Below are positions 53,843 through 62,600 of a stretch of 64,000 nt of DNA, one piece after another (position 1 is the stretch's first letter; every line of letters begins with the position of its first letter). The notes beneath the pieces are model-generated. The model saw nothing but the letters and a program-made list of their open reading frames with translations. It did not search any database and was not told the origin of the DNA. The position numbers and the translations under genes are program-made. The stretch is taken from positions 780,772-844,771 of the forward strand of contig NZ_CANLAG010000001.1 of the NCBI RefSeq assembly GCF_947488715.1, in the 5' to 3' direction. This DNA comes from an uncultured Tateyamaria sp. Lineage in GTDB: Bacteria > Pseudomonadota > Alphaproteobacteria > Rhodobacterales > Rhodobacteraceae.

Positions 53843-54541
53843 TCAGTTGGCGAGAATGCTGTCGACCCATGCGGGGACGGTTTCGGATGCTTTGCCGGGG
53901 CGGGTGTCTTCGAACAAGGCGACCGTTTCAGACGGGTCGAGGTTCATCTCGACGGTCAACGCGCCCACATGTGCCGCCAATTGTACAAAGCCTGCGGCGG
54001 GGTACACGTTGCCCGACGTGCCAATGGCTGCAAAAATGTCGGCCTGTGACAGGGCGCGTTCGATTGCGTCCATGTGATAGGGGATTTCACCAAACCAGAC
54101 GATGTCCGGGCGCGCGCGGGGTTGGGCGCAGGCGGGACAGACGTCACCAACCGCCATCTGCAACGGCGCGGGCCAGCGGTGATCGCAGGCACCGCACAGC
54201 GCAGAGTTCAGCGCCCCGTGCATGTGGACCACGTTTGGGCTGCCCGCCTTTTCGTGCAGGTCATCGACATTTTGCGTCACCAGCATCACGTCACCCGGAT
54301 GCTCTGTCTGAAGCCGCGCCAAGGCGGCGTGAGCGGCGTTAGGCGTGGCCTCGGCCGCTTGTGCCCGGCGGGCATTGTAGAAATCCACGACCAACTGCGG
54401 GTTGCGGGCGAACCCTTCGGGGGTTGCAACGTCTTCGATGCGGTGCTGCGCCCACAGGCCGCCCTCATCGCGGAAGGTGCCAAGCCCGCTTTCGGCAGAG
54501 ATGCCCGCGCCGGTGAGGATAACGATGGAAGGATGTGCCAT
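53843..54541 (-). CDS. cobB: NAD-dependent protein deacylase (Sir2/CobB)
   Basis: 232 aa sirtuin. 'LTGAGISAESGLGTFRDEGGLW' (NAD loop), 'TQNVDDLHEKAG', catalytic His in 'VVHMHGAL', and four zinc cysteines (CGAC...CPAC). A Tyr/Arg pair typical of class III sirtuins (here 'FYNARR') indicates desuccinylase-type activity may be present. It removes acetyl or acyl groups from lysine. ATG 54541 is the natural start; an upstream frame is open but lacks similarity. Confidence 0.93.
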   Translation of the reverse strand: MAHPSIVILTGAGISAESGLGTFRDEGGLWAQHRIEDVATPEGFARNPQLVVDFYNARRAQAAEATPNAAHAALARLQTEHPGDVMLVTQNVDDLHEKAGSPNVVHMHGALNSALCGACDHRWPAPLQMAVGDVCPACAQPRARPDIVWFGEIPYHMDAIERALSQADIFAAIGTSGNVYPAAGFVQLAAHVGALTVEMNLDPSETVALFEDTRPGKASETVPAWVDSILAN

Positions 54542-54608
54542 ATTCTTGCTTTGATTGCCGCCTATAGCGCACCTGACCAAGTCAACGCGCACAAGGCAAG
54601 GGGTCCCT

Positions 54609-55328
54609 ATGGAAAACGAAACGTCGATCCTGCGATTCCGCGGCCCATGGGGTGTCCCGATCGAGATCGCGCCTTCGGTTCTGTTTCTCGTCGGGCTGAT
54701 TGTGATGGTGAATGCAAGCGCTGCCGGTGCGGCGCTGGGGGACGGGGTGATCCTGGCGGTGATCCTTGTGCTATCGATCCTGTTGCATGAACTGGGCCAC
54801 GCCTGGGGCGCGATGGTGCAAGGGGTGCGCGTTGATCGCATCGTTTTGCACGGCGGGGGTGGGTTTTGTCGTCATGCAGCGGCGGGCGCGCGCGCGTCCG
54901 AGCTGATTGTTGCGATGGGGCCGATTGTGAACCTGGGCCTTTGGGCCGTTCTGTCGCTGGGTGCCGAGGCCATATGGTTCAGCATGCCTGATCCCACGCA
55001 GAACGATCCATATGTCTATCTCTACGTGGCTGAATGGCTTTGGTTCGCGGCGCACTTGAACCTGATGCTGTTCGCCCTGAACCTGATCCCGGTACAGCCG
55101 CTGGATGGTGGCAAACTGTTGCATCTGGGCCTGTTGCGCGTGATGTCCGAGGCGCGTGCATTGCAAGTTGCTGGGGCGGTTGGTCTGGTCTGTGCGCTTG
55201 TGTGGTTGCCAGCGATGATCGTGATGTTTGTCACCTTCGGCTTTGTGCTGCTGTTCCTGCCCAATATCGCAATGCACTGGCACATGGTGCGCGGTGGCCG
55301 GCGATTGGACCGTCTGCGCCGCCGTTAA
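54609..55328 (+). CDS. M50 family site-2-protease-like membrane protein
   Basis: 239 aa with about six hydrophobic helices. The zinc motif is 'LLHELGHAWGA' (His60, Glu61, His64), and 'NLIPVQPLDGGKLL' supplies the third ligand Asp. This is the SpoIVFB/S2P-like core without PDZ or CBS domains. It probably cleaves a membrane-embedded substrate or is a simple relative of unknown use. Divergent from cobB. Its stop overlaps the convergent LysR gene by four bases. Confidence 0.88.
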   Translation: MENETSILRFRGPWGVPIEIAPSVLFLVGLIVMVNASAAGAALGDGVILAVILVLSILLHELGHAWGAMVQGVRVDRIVLHGGGGFCRHAAAGARASELIVAMGPIVNLGLWAVLSLGAEAIWFSMPDPTQNDPYVYLYVAEWLWFAAHLNLMLFALNLIPVQPLDGGKLLHLGLLRVMSEARALQVAGAVGLVCALVWLPAMIVMFVTFGFVLLFLPNIAMHWHMVRGGRRLDRLRRR

Positions 55329-56287
55329 CCGTCGAGCAGGCGCAATTCACCGCTGAGCCAGGGCAGTTGCCCCAAAGCCGGTTCGATCATGTGGGTCATG
55401 ATCAGGCGACGCATGGTGTTGGCCACATCCGTTGGCACGTTCCCCGCCCAATCTGCCGACGCATAGAGCGAGATGGTCCGCGAAAACGGTTTGAAGGGCA
55501 GGGGGAACGCCTCGACCTGATCATGAAAGCGGCCAGCACGCATGAAGCCCAAAGGTGTCGTGACCGACCACCCGATGCGCCGCGCCACCATGGCCATGAG
55601 GGCCAGATGGCTGCCAATTTCGAACCGGTCGGCAAAGTCCATTTTCTGACGGGCAAGATGCGCCTCGATCTGGCGCGAGATCAATTGGTCCCGCTCATAG
55701 CGCAAGAACGGCAGGGTGCGCAGGGCCGCAAGCGGGTTGTCTGATGTCACGACGCCTTTGGGCGCCACGAGGATAAAGGGGTCACGCGCCAACGGGTATT
55801 CCAGCACGCCGTCCCGCATCGTCCCGTCGCTGGCCGAAATCGCGATGTGCAGACGTTTGTCGGCGATGGACTGCAGGATTTCATGGCTGGGTGCCGTCGC
55901 CAGCGTGAATTTGCACCGGGTCAGGCTGTCCGCAAGGATGGTGACCAGACGGGGCGTCAGATCATTCTCGAAATCGTCAATCACACCAATGGACAGGGCC
56001 GACAGGTGCGCAAGGTCCATCACCGTCAACTCGGACTGTGCAAGGCGCAGCTGCGACAATGCCGCCTCTGCCCGGATCAGAAAACTGTGCCCGGCAGGGG
56101 TGAGGCGCATGGGCCGTTTGCCATGGTCGATCAGATCGGTGGCCAGTGCCGTTTCAAGGTTGCGCAATTGCTGGCTGACAGCAGGTTGGCTCAGCCCGGT
56201 CACTGTGGCGGCCTGAGCGACGGAGCCTGTGGCGGCCAATGCTTCAAACACTTCGAGACCGCGGAGCGTGACGCCCTTGCTGAGCAT
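55325..56287 (-). CDS. LysR-type transcriptional regulator
   Basis: 320 aa. N-terminal winged HTH (residues 5-64; 'GLEVFEALAATGSVAQAATVTGLSQPAVSQQLRNLETALATDLI') and a C-terminal periplasmic-binding-like effector domain. AAAGGAA precedes the ATG. It is divergent from a nitrilase-family hydrolase gene, with an inverted repeat in the spacer, so it probably controls that gene and itself. The inducer is unknown. Confidence 0.92.
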   Translation of the reverse strand: MLSKGVTLRGLEVFEALAATGSVAQAATVTGLSQPAVSQQLRNLETALATDLIDHGKRPMRLTPAGHSFLIRAEAALSQLRLAQSELTVMDLAHLSALSIGVIDDFENDLTPRLVTILADSLTRCKFTLATAPSHEILQSIADKRLHIAISASDGTMRDGVLEYPLARDPFILVAPKGVVTSDNPLAALRTLPFLRYERDQLISRQIEAHLARQKMDFADRFEIGSHLALMAMVARRIGWSVTTPLGFMRAGRFHDQVEAFPLPFKPFSRTISLYASADWAGNVPTDVANTMRRLIMTHMIEPALGQLPWLSGELRLLDG

Positions 56288-56300
56288 GCCGGTTCCTTTC

Positions 56301-56323
56301 TAGTTTCGCTTTTTTTGAAACTA
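56301..56323. promoter_or_regulatory. Inverted repeat in the LysR/nitrilase spacer
   Basis: TAGTTTC, nine bases including a T7 run, GAAACTA: a perfect seven-base inverted repeat whose centre holds a LysR-box-like T-N11-A. It lies 14 bases before the LysR start codon in an AT-rich spacer, as expected for the autoregulatory site of a LysR regulator. Confidence 0.55.
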
Positions 56324-56417
56324 TGGTGGCTTCGGGTCAATAAATATTTGCATCAAACCGTTGGTGAATTGCAATTTTGTAAAACTGAAGGGGGGATTGC
56401 ATTGCGGCGGAGGGCAC

Positions 56418-57323
56418 ATGCACAGTGTGAGCATGAAAATCGCCACTGCGTCATACCCGCTGGATGTGTTGCCCGATTGGGCGGCGTACGAGGATAAGCT
56501 GACCGCTTGGGTTGCCGAAGCCGCCGGGCAGGGCGCGGATTTGTTGGTGTTCCCGGAATATGGCGCGATGGAGCTTGCGACCTTGGCCGGTCTTGAGGTT
56601 GCGCGCGATCTAGAGGCGTCTTTGCACGCCGTGGCGGATCGGTTGCCGGAGGCGGACGCGCTGCATGCGCATCTCGCCGGGCAATTTCAGGTGCACATTC
56701 TGGCGGCGAGTGGCCCGGCGACCCATGGCCTGCCTGACGGTGTCCACCGGCCGGTGAACCGCGCGCGCCTGTTCGCCCCGGACGGCAGCATGGGGGTGCA
56801 GGACAAGCAGGTGATGACCCGGTTCGAGGCCGAAGTCTGGGATGTCGTGCCCGGTGGGCCGCTGTGCCTGTTTGACACCGCATTGGGCAAGATTGGCGTG
56901 CTGATTTGCTATGACAGCGAATTCCCGCTGTTGGGGCGCGCGCTGTCCGAGGCGGATATCCTTTTGGTGCCGTCGGTGACCGAGGCGCTAGCAGGGTATT
57001 CGCGCGTGCGGATCGGTGCGCAGGCCCGTGCGCTCGAAAATCAGTGCGTGACGGTCATGGCGTCCGTGGTCGGAGCGGCGGATTGGTCAGAGGCGGTGGA
57101 TGTATCGGTTGGGGCCGGGGGGATCTTTGGCCCACCGGATCGCGGATTTCCGGACACTGGCATCCTGGCGCTGGGCGAACTGAACGTTCCGGGATGGGTC
57201 TATGCCGATGTCGATCTGGCACGGGTTGCGGATGTGCGGCGCGACGGCGGCGTTCTGAACCGGCGTGACTGGGCGTTGGGTGCGCCGCGTGCCGAACGGG
57301 TCACAGTCACGCCACTGCCCTGA
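56418..57323 (+). CDS. Carbon-nitrogen hydrolase (nitrilase superfamily)
   Basis: 301 aa. Catalytic triad of the family: Glu47 in 'FPEYGAMEL', Lys130 in 'QDKQVMTRFE', Cys164 in 'LICYDSEFP'. The C-terminal extension after the cysteine fits amidase branches (not glutamine-dependent NAD synthetase). Substrate is not inferable. ATG 56418 has GGAGGG close by; ATG 56433 is an alternative. Divergent from and probably regulated by the LysR gene. Confidence 0.88.
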   Translation: MHSVSMKIATASYPLDVLPDWAAYEDKLTAWVAEAAGQGADLLVFPEYGAMELATLAGLEVARDLEASLHAVADRLPEADALHAHLAGQFQVHILAASGPATHGLPDGVHRPVNRARLFAPDGSMGVQDKQVMTRFEAEVWDVVPGGPLCLFDTALGKIGVLICYDSEFPLLGRALSEADILLVPSVTEALAGYSRVRIGAQARALENQCVTVMASVVGAADWSEAVDVSVGAGGIFGPPDRGFPDTGILALGELNVPGWVYADVDLARVADVRRDGGVLNRRDWALGAPRAERVTVTPLP

Positions 57324-57405
57324 TTTGCCCTTGAATTATGGGACGCAGAGGCGCATTTAGTGGCGCGTCCGCATTATCGGCGGATTGTGTAAGCAAGGAG
57401 AGACC

Positions 57406-57624
57406 ATGGCCAAGGAAGATACGCTCGAATTTCCCGGTGTCGTAAAGGAACTCCTGCCGAATGCGACGTTTCGGGTCGAGCTTGAAAATGGCCATGAGAT
57501 CATCGCACACACGGCAGGAAAAATGCGCAAGAACCGTATCCGCGTGCTGGCAGGGGACAAGGTGCAGGTCGAAATGACCCCCTATGACCTGACCAAGGGC
57601 CGGATCAACTACCGCTTTAAATAG
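57406..57624 (+). CDS. infA: Translation initiation factor IF-1
   Basis: 72 aa S1-like beta-barrel: '[67 protein letters not shown]' segments match IF-1 throughout. AAGGAGAG precedes the ATG at 57406. It heads the maf-RNase G-yacG-tRNA-Phe run. Confidence 0.98.
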   Translation: MAKEDTLEFPGVVKELLPNATFRVELENGHEIIAHTAGKMRKNRIRVLAGDKVQVEMTPYDLTKGRINYRFK

Positions 57625-57632
57625 TTCATCCC

Positions 57633-58229
57633 GTGGGATTTATTCTGGGATCGGGCAGTCCGAGGCGGCTTGAGCTTCTCGGGCAAATCGGCGTTGTGCC
57701 GGATGATGTTCGGCCGCCTGACATCAACGAAGATCCTGCGCCAAACGAACTGCCGCGGCCCTATTGCGCGCGTATGGCCCGCGAAAAAGCGGCGGCTGTC
57801 ATTGCCGATACGAATGACGTTGTCCTTTGTGCGGATACAACTGTGGCGCTAGGCCGCCGCATCCTGGGCAAGCCCGCGGATGCCGCCGAGGCTGCGTCGT
57901 TTTTGCGGCTGATGTCGGGCCGTCGGCACAGGGTCGTCACTGCCGTCGCCGTACGGTGCGGTGACCAATTGTGGGAACGCGACGTTGTCAGCACCGTCCG
58001 GATGAAGTCGTTGTCTGACCACGAAATCGACGGGTACATCGCAACCGACGACTGGCGCGGCAAAGCGGGCGGGTACGGCATTCAAGGCCCTGCAGGCGCG
58101 TTTATCCCCTGGATCAGCGGATCGTTCACCGGCATCGTCGGCCTGCCTTTGGCGGAAACGGCGGGTCTTTTGCAATCGGCGGGCGTCGCCATCTGGAAGA
58201 CGCGCAGCAACAGTCAGGATCAGCCATGA
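57633..58229 (+). CDS. Maf family nucleotide pyrophosphatase
   Basis: 198 aa from a GTG at 57633. '[12 protein letters not shown]' (SGSPRR 7-12) is the Maf loop, and '[24 protein letters not shown]' contains the catalytic Asp. Maf enzymes hydrolyse non-canonical or canonical nucleoside triphosphates such as dTTP, UTP or modified bases. Eight bases after infA; overlaps the RNase gene by four bases (ATGA). Confidence 0.92.
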   Translation: MGFILGSGSPRRLELLGQIGVVPDDVRPPDINEDPAPNELPRPYCARMAREKAAAVIADTNDVVLCADTTVALGRRILGKPADAAEAASFLRLMSGRRHRVVTAVAVRCGDQLWERDVVSTVRMKSLSDHEIDGYIATDDWRGKAGGYGIQGPAGAFIPWISGSFTGIVGLPLAETAGLLQSAGVAIWKTRSNSQDQP

Positions 58230-59248
58230 ACGGTCGTCAAGTATTGCTGGATCACATCGGCCAGCGCGAGGCAGCGGCCCTCATGGTGGACGGGTTGTTG
58301 CATGATCTGTTGATTGACGGCGACGCACCACGCCCCGGCACGGTGTACCGGGCCGTGACAGATCGGCCTGTTCCGGGTCAGGGTGGCATATTCCTGAAAA
58401 CGCCGGACGGTGCCGCGTACCTGCGCGGGGTCAAAGGCATCGGCGCAGGCGAGACATTGCAGGTGCAGGTCACCGGCTACGCCGAACCGGGCAAGGCGAT
58501 CCCCGTAACGCACAAGCTGCTGTTCAAGAGCCGGTATGCCATCGTGACGCCGGACGCGCCGGGCCTCAATCTGTCGCGGAGCATCAAGGATGACGACGTG
58601 CGCGACACCCTGATGGAAATCGCCCATGATGCGATGGCGGGAAGTGACATGGGCCTCATCCTGCGGTCTATCGCCGCCGATGCAGCACCCGATGACATCG
58701 CAGAAGACGTTGCTGCCATGCGTAGTCTGGCCGAACAGGTCGCGGCCGATGCAGGCTCTGGACCAGAGGTCTTGCTGGAAGGTGACGGCCCCCACGTGTT
58801 GGCATGGCGGGATTGGGTTGCGCCCGCGGATTTTGTTACGCAAGCCGGGTGTTTTGAGGACCAAGGGGTCCTCGATGCGGTGGATGCTGCCTGTGGCGCG
58901 CGTCAAATGCTGCCGGGTGGAGCGTCGCTCTTTATTGAACAAACCCGCGCCTTGGTGGCCGTGGATGTAAACACCGGTGCGGATGGATCGTTTGCCGCCG
59001 GGCTGCGTGCCAACCTCGCCTGTGCTCGTGCCTTGCCCGCCGCTTTGCGGGTCAGGGGGTTGGGCGGGCAGATCACCATCGACCTGGCTCCGATGCCGAA
59101 AAAGGAGCGCCGCAGTTTCGAGGCGGCCCTGCGTGCGGCGTTGCGCGACGATGATGTGGACACTGTGATGGCGGGTTGGACGCCGTTGGGCCATTTTGAA
59201 CTGCAACGCAAGCGCGCGCGCCTGCCTTTGGCAGAGGTGATGGCGTGA
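58226..59248 (+). CDS. Ribonuclease E/G family protein, short form
   Basis: 340 aa. It carries the catalytic-core signature '[22 protein letters not shown]' (with the metal-binding Asp pair) and '[19 protein letters not shown]'. Compared with E. coli RNase G it lacks a clear S1 domain and the zinc-link cysteines, as in the compact alphaproteobacterial paralog. It may process or turn over specific RNAs. Linked translationally to maf (ATGA) and yacG (GTGA). Confidence 0.85.
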   Translation: MNGRQVLLDHIGQREAAALMVDGLLHDLLIDGDAPRPGTVYRAVTDRPVPGQGGIFLKTPDGAAYLRGVKGIGAGETLQVQVTGYAEPGKAIPVTHKLLFKSRYAIVTPDAPGLNLSRSIKDDDVRDTLMEIAHDAMAGSDMGLILRSIAADAAPDDIAEDVAAMRSLAEQVAADAGSGPEVLLEGDGPHVLAWRDWVAPADFVTQAGCFEDQGVLDAVDAACGARQMLPGGASLFIEQTRALVAVDVNTGADGSFAAGLRANLACARALPAALRVRGLGGQITIDLAPMPKKERRSFEAALRAALRDDDVDTVMAGWTPLGHFELQRKRARLPLAEVMA

Positions 59249-59415
59249 GTTGCCCCATTTGCCAATCCGAGACCCACAAAGCCTACCGCCCGTTCTGTTC
59301 GCGGCGCTGTGCAGACGTGGATTTGGCCCGCTGGATGAATGGCGGCTACGCTGTGCCGTCCCAGCGCGAAGAAGATCAGGACGTTGATCCGGAGCAAGAC
59401 CTGAGGCCGCATTGA
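59245..59415 (+). CDS. yacG: DNA gyrase inhibitor/zinc-ribbon protein YacG
   Basis: 56 aa from a GTG at 59245 overlapping the RNase stop (GTGA). 'SCPICQ' and 'FCSRRCADVDLARWMNGGYAVP' carry the four zinc cysteines (CxxC and CxxxC) and the 'DLARW' of YacG. In E. coli it binds GyrB and blocks DNA gyrase. A short acidic tail ends the protein. Confidence 0.93.
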   Translation: MSCPICQSETHKAYRPFCSRRCADVDLARWMNGGYAVPSQREEDQDVDPEQDLRPH

Positions 59416-59515
59416 AGTTGTGTTCGCGCTTGGGTGATTTTTGTTTGTTTTCCTATGGACAGCGTTCCCGCTTCGGCCTATCACGCTGCGACCCGACGGT
59501 CCGACCGTCTCCCGT

Positions 59516-59590
59516 GCCCGGGTAGCTCAGGGGTAGAGCAGTGGATTGAAAATCCTCGTGTCGGTGGTTCGATTCCGCCCCCGGGCACCA
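59516..59590 (+). tRNA. tRNA-Phe (GAA)
   Basis: 75 bases including an encoded CCA. Acceptor GCCCGGG/CCCGGGC, D-stem GCTC/GAGC, anticodon loop TTGAAAA (anticodon GAA), T-stem GGTGG/CCGCC with the TTCGATT loop, and discriminator A. One U-U mismatch occurs in the anticodon stem, which I believe is usual in this group. It lies 100 bases after yacG. The 3' end is at the boundary of a lower-GC island, so it likely served as an integration site. Confidence 0.95.
59571..59590. other. Candidate attachment site at the tRNA-Phe 3' end
   Basis: The last 20 bases of the tRNA (T-arm 3' half, acceptor strand, CCA) adjoin the composition change at 59591. Tyrosine-recombinase islands normally use this part of a tRNA as attB. 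The second copy expected at the far end of the island lies outside the window. Confidence 0.4.
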
Positions 59591-59656
59591 TTTTAATATA
59601 TAAAAATCAAGTACTTGCGCGGTTCTTCGTCGAACGAGAAGCTGTCCTAAATGTTC

Positions 59657-59676
59657 TCGGGTATCATTCGGGTATC
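59657..59676 (+). repeat. Direct repeat TCGGGTATC x2 next to the island edge
   Basis: TCGGGTATC occurs twice (59657-59665 and 59668-59676) with a two-base spacer, in the 85 bases between the tRNA and the end of the large NTPase frame. Short tandem repeats of this kind are common at island ends as recombinase or excisionase arm sites. The last base touches the NTPase stop codon. Confidence 0.4.
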
Positions 59677-62600
59677 TATGTTGGCGTGCCACCTGCAGGT
59701 TCTATCGAAGAAACACTCTGTGATGTTCGCCTGCGCGGAAGGTCAAAGAGCGAGCTAATTTGAAGCGCTGCTGCACGACGATCCCCAAGTTCAATCAAGT
59801 GATCGAGAATCTCTAGGAACTGAATGTGGACGTCAGGCTTCAATGGTGTGTCTCGTTCGGCAAAAGATTGAAGCAGGCCGGCGAGCTGGGCAGTTCGCCC
59901 CCCGGACCAAAATCCCCTAGACTGCCATACGGCTGGTGCGATGCCTCCCAACCTTGAAGCAAGGAACTCGCTAGTGCGGTTCTCGAAGGACCTTTCAACA
60001 TGGAACAAGAACGCTTGCATGACCTGAGGCAAATGCCCAAATCGTTGAAGCATCCAATCGATCAATGGGTCCAGTAAACCTGCATCAGACCATTCATTGT
60101 TGGCGAAGCGAGCCGCACCCATTGCTGGTCGGTCCCAATTTGCCCCCATCGCTATACGGACCAATTTGTGCAGCTGATCAGGAAGACCATACTCCTCTCG
60201 CCACTCAGGACGTTTCCAATCGGGGTGATCTGCAACCGCTTCAAAGATATCAATGAAAACGTCGAAGATTCCTGATGGCACCTCCGGAGCGTCCAAAACT
60301 CGCATGCAAGAGTATGCATTCGCGAAGGTAGAGAGGACTTCGCTTTTCGGTTCAGTGGGCAATAGAGACAACATGGGTATGATCTCGGTGCGCACCTGTT
60401 CTGTTGGCAAATCTTCACAAAGCGACGCTAAGCCCCAGATACATGAGGAAAACTCTCGCCATAGCCTTGAACCCGAGCGGCGTTCGGCCTCGTCAGCAGT
60501 ACTGATCGCTATGGCGAGCTTCGCTACGAAGCTACGCAAGAGCGACAACACGTCGTCTCGAAAGCCAGCATCATCGGTGAACCTGTTTTTCGGGATGATC
60601 GACAACATCGATGCGAAGTCTTTGACGCGCCATTGATCCAAGTGTTCCGGCCCAATTTCGGCGTACGTCTCAGACAGCCCGTTCCAGTCGCCAGAGGCTA
60701 TACCTTTTACAGTCGCCTCAAACAGCCGCTGTTTTTCGGCGGCCAGATGGCTGTCTCTCTCATCGCGTCGCCGGTACCAATCAGGCGAACCACGAACCAA
60801 TTCAAGAGTCGTCAGCTTGAAAGCAAGCGCCGTGCACTTGTCCGCGAAGCCCTTTTGCTCTTGCCAACATGACACGGCGTTTGACAAGGCAGCTAACTGC
60901 ACGCCCTTGTAGGGATGAAAGCACAATCGAACCAGTTCTTCCGGTGCCGAACTTGCTAATGGTCCGCGACCCGCAACTATCGCCGCCAATCCCTTTGACG
61001 CAAATGTTTCGGGTCTGTCGTCGGCAGGAGCATCAGCATGGAAAAACTCATTGCTTGCCGGAACAGTATTGGCGGCGCGGAAAGCAACGCCTTCGGCCCA
61101 TTCCTGTTGATCCCTTGAAAGATAGGCACCTAAACTTAGGAGGGCTGATGACACGGCTGCCACTCCGCCAGCGCGACGGCTCCCGGGGTCTCCAGCATCG
61201 AAACCGGATGTATACAGTTCCTCATTATCAACTTCGCGGGCAAGAGCTACGGTCTCATCTCGCACCTGATCATCAATAACACCGCTTTCGAACCAAGACT
61301 CAGCTTGTTTCAGCAGTTGGAAGCCTTCGTTCCAATGGGCTAGCCGCTCACCTGCCTCTTCGGCCTGTTGCACCCGTTCGTCTGACGGCTGGAATGCGAC
61401 GCCGACTTTCCCATCATTGTTCTCCACCTGAGCATAGTTCGAAAGGTCTGCCATCGCAGCCCACTCCTCGGCTCGATGCAGAAAATATGCGACTAGCTTA
61501 TCATCATCTTCTTGGCCTTCGTGGGTGAAGGGTAGCTCATTTGGAAAGCTGGTAAGCTTTTCCGCTACCTTTTCGCGTTGGTCGTTAGCTGTGAGAATGA
61601 ATGCTGTCGCGAGCCATCCGATGTTCTTTTTCCGGGAAGGCCGCGAGTTGAGGCGTTTCAGCGCTTCAAGATGAGTTGTCTCGTTGGACAAGCCGAAGCT
61701 CGCTCCGATTTCGTTTGAGTGAAGGCCTTGGACGTCGTGTTGCCAGCGGTATTCGTCCATGGCCCAGATGTGCTGGCAGCATACGAGGGCGGCTGCCGCA
61801 GGTGACAGCGCGTCCTTGTCAAACAAGACCCCCAAAGCGATGCCCAGCGTGGCCACGCTTTCGTGTCCCGTAACAAGCTCCCTTACGATCTCATCAATGT
61901 CACGTCCGGCTTCGAGCTCGGAGAACGCCCAATCTTCCAGCGCCATAAGTGCCGACTCGAGGATGTCGCAAGAAAACAGACCTCGATACCAACCATAAAT
62001 CCTTTGGTCGCCCCAGAACGTTTCAGTTCCCCAGGGAAAATCAACGCTAAATGGAACCGGAATTTCACGGTTGCGATAGTCGTATTGCGGGAGCTCTCTC
62101 CATGCGACTACGGTCCGGCTGAGCAGCTTGCGAATTAAACGAAGACCTTCTTGAGGCGCGTGCTGGAAAAGGGCCGCAAATGGTTGCTGGATAGGGGAGG
62201 CTGGATGGCAGTGGCGCGAATGGTCACTGATGCCCGGAGAATCCCAATCGGTAATATGGGGCGACCAACCAATCATATGCCCTCGTGACCGTTCAGCTGA
62301 CTCTGATGGCAGTGGCTCGACAAACGCCTGGAACGAAAAGTCAGCTAGGGCATCAGGAACCACACTGGCAAAGCGCACACTCCCCGCAAAGACGCTTGAC
62401 TGAACTTTGTCGTCAACTCGCTCGGTCGTCCACGCTTGTAGCCTACGACTTAGTAGGTCCGTGTTGGTGAGAGAGGACCTCAAGAAAGCCTGTCGAATTT
62501 TGTCGCCGAAACCGTCCTTACGAAACCCCAGCGGAGTGGTCTTTTTGCCCCGCTCCCGATAGTCATAGGCGTCCCACTCAGTAAGAATTTGATCAATTCG

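Noticed and set aside
59542..59559. U-U mismatch in the tRNA-Phe anticodon stem as a sign of a pseudo-tRNA
   Set aside because: The remaining stems, loops and CCA are intact, and as far as I recall this variant is normal in related bacteria.
59434..59763. A 109-codon frame reading through tRNA-Phe into the island
   Set aside because: It overlaps the tRNA and shows no homologous pattern.
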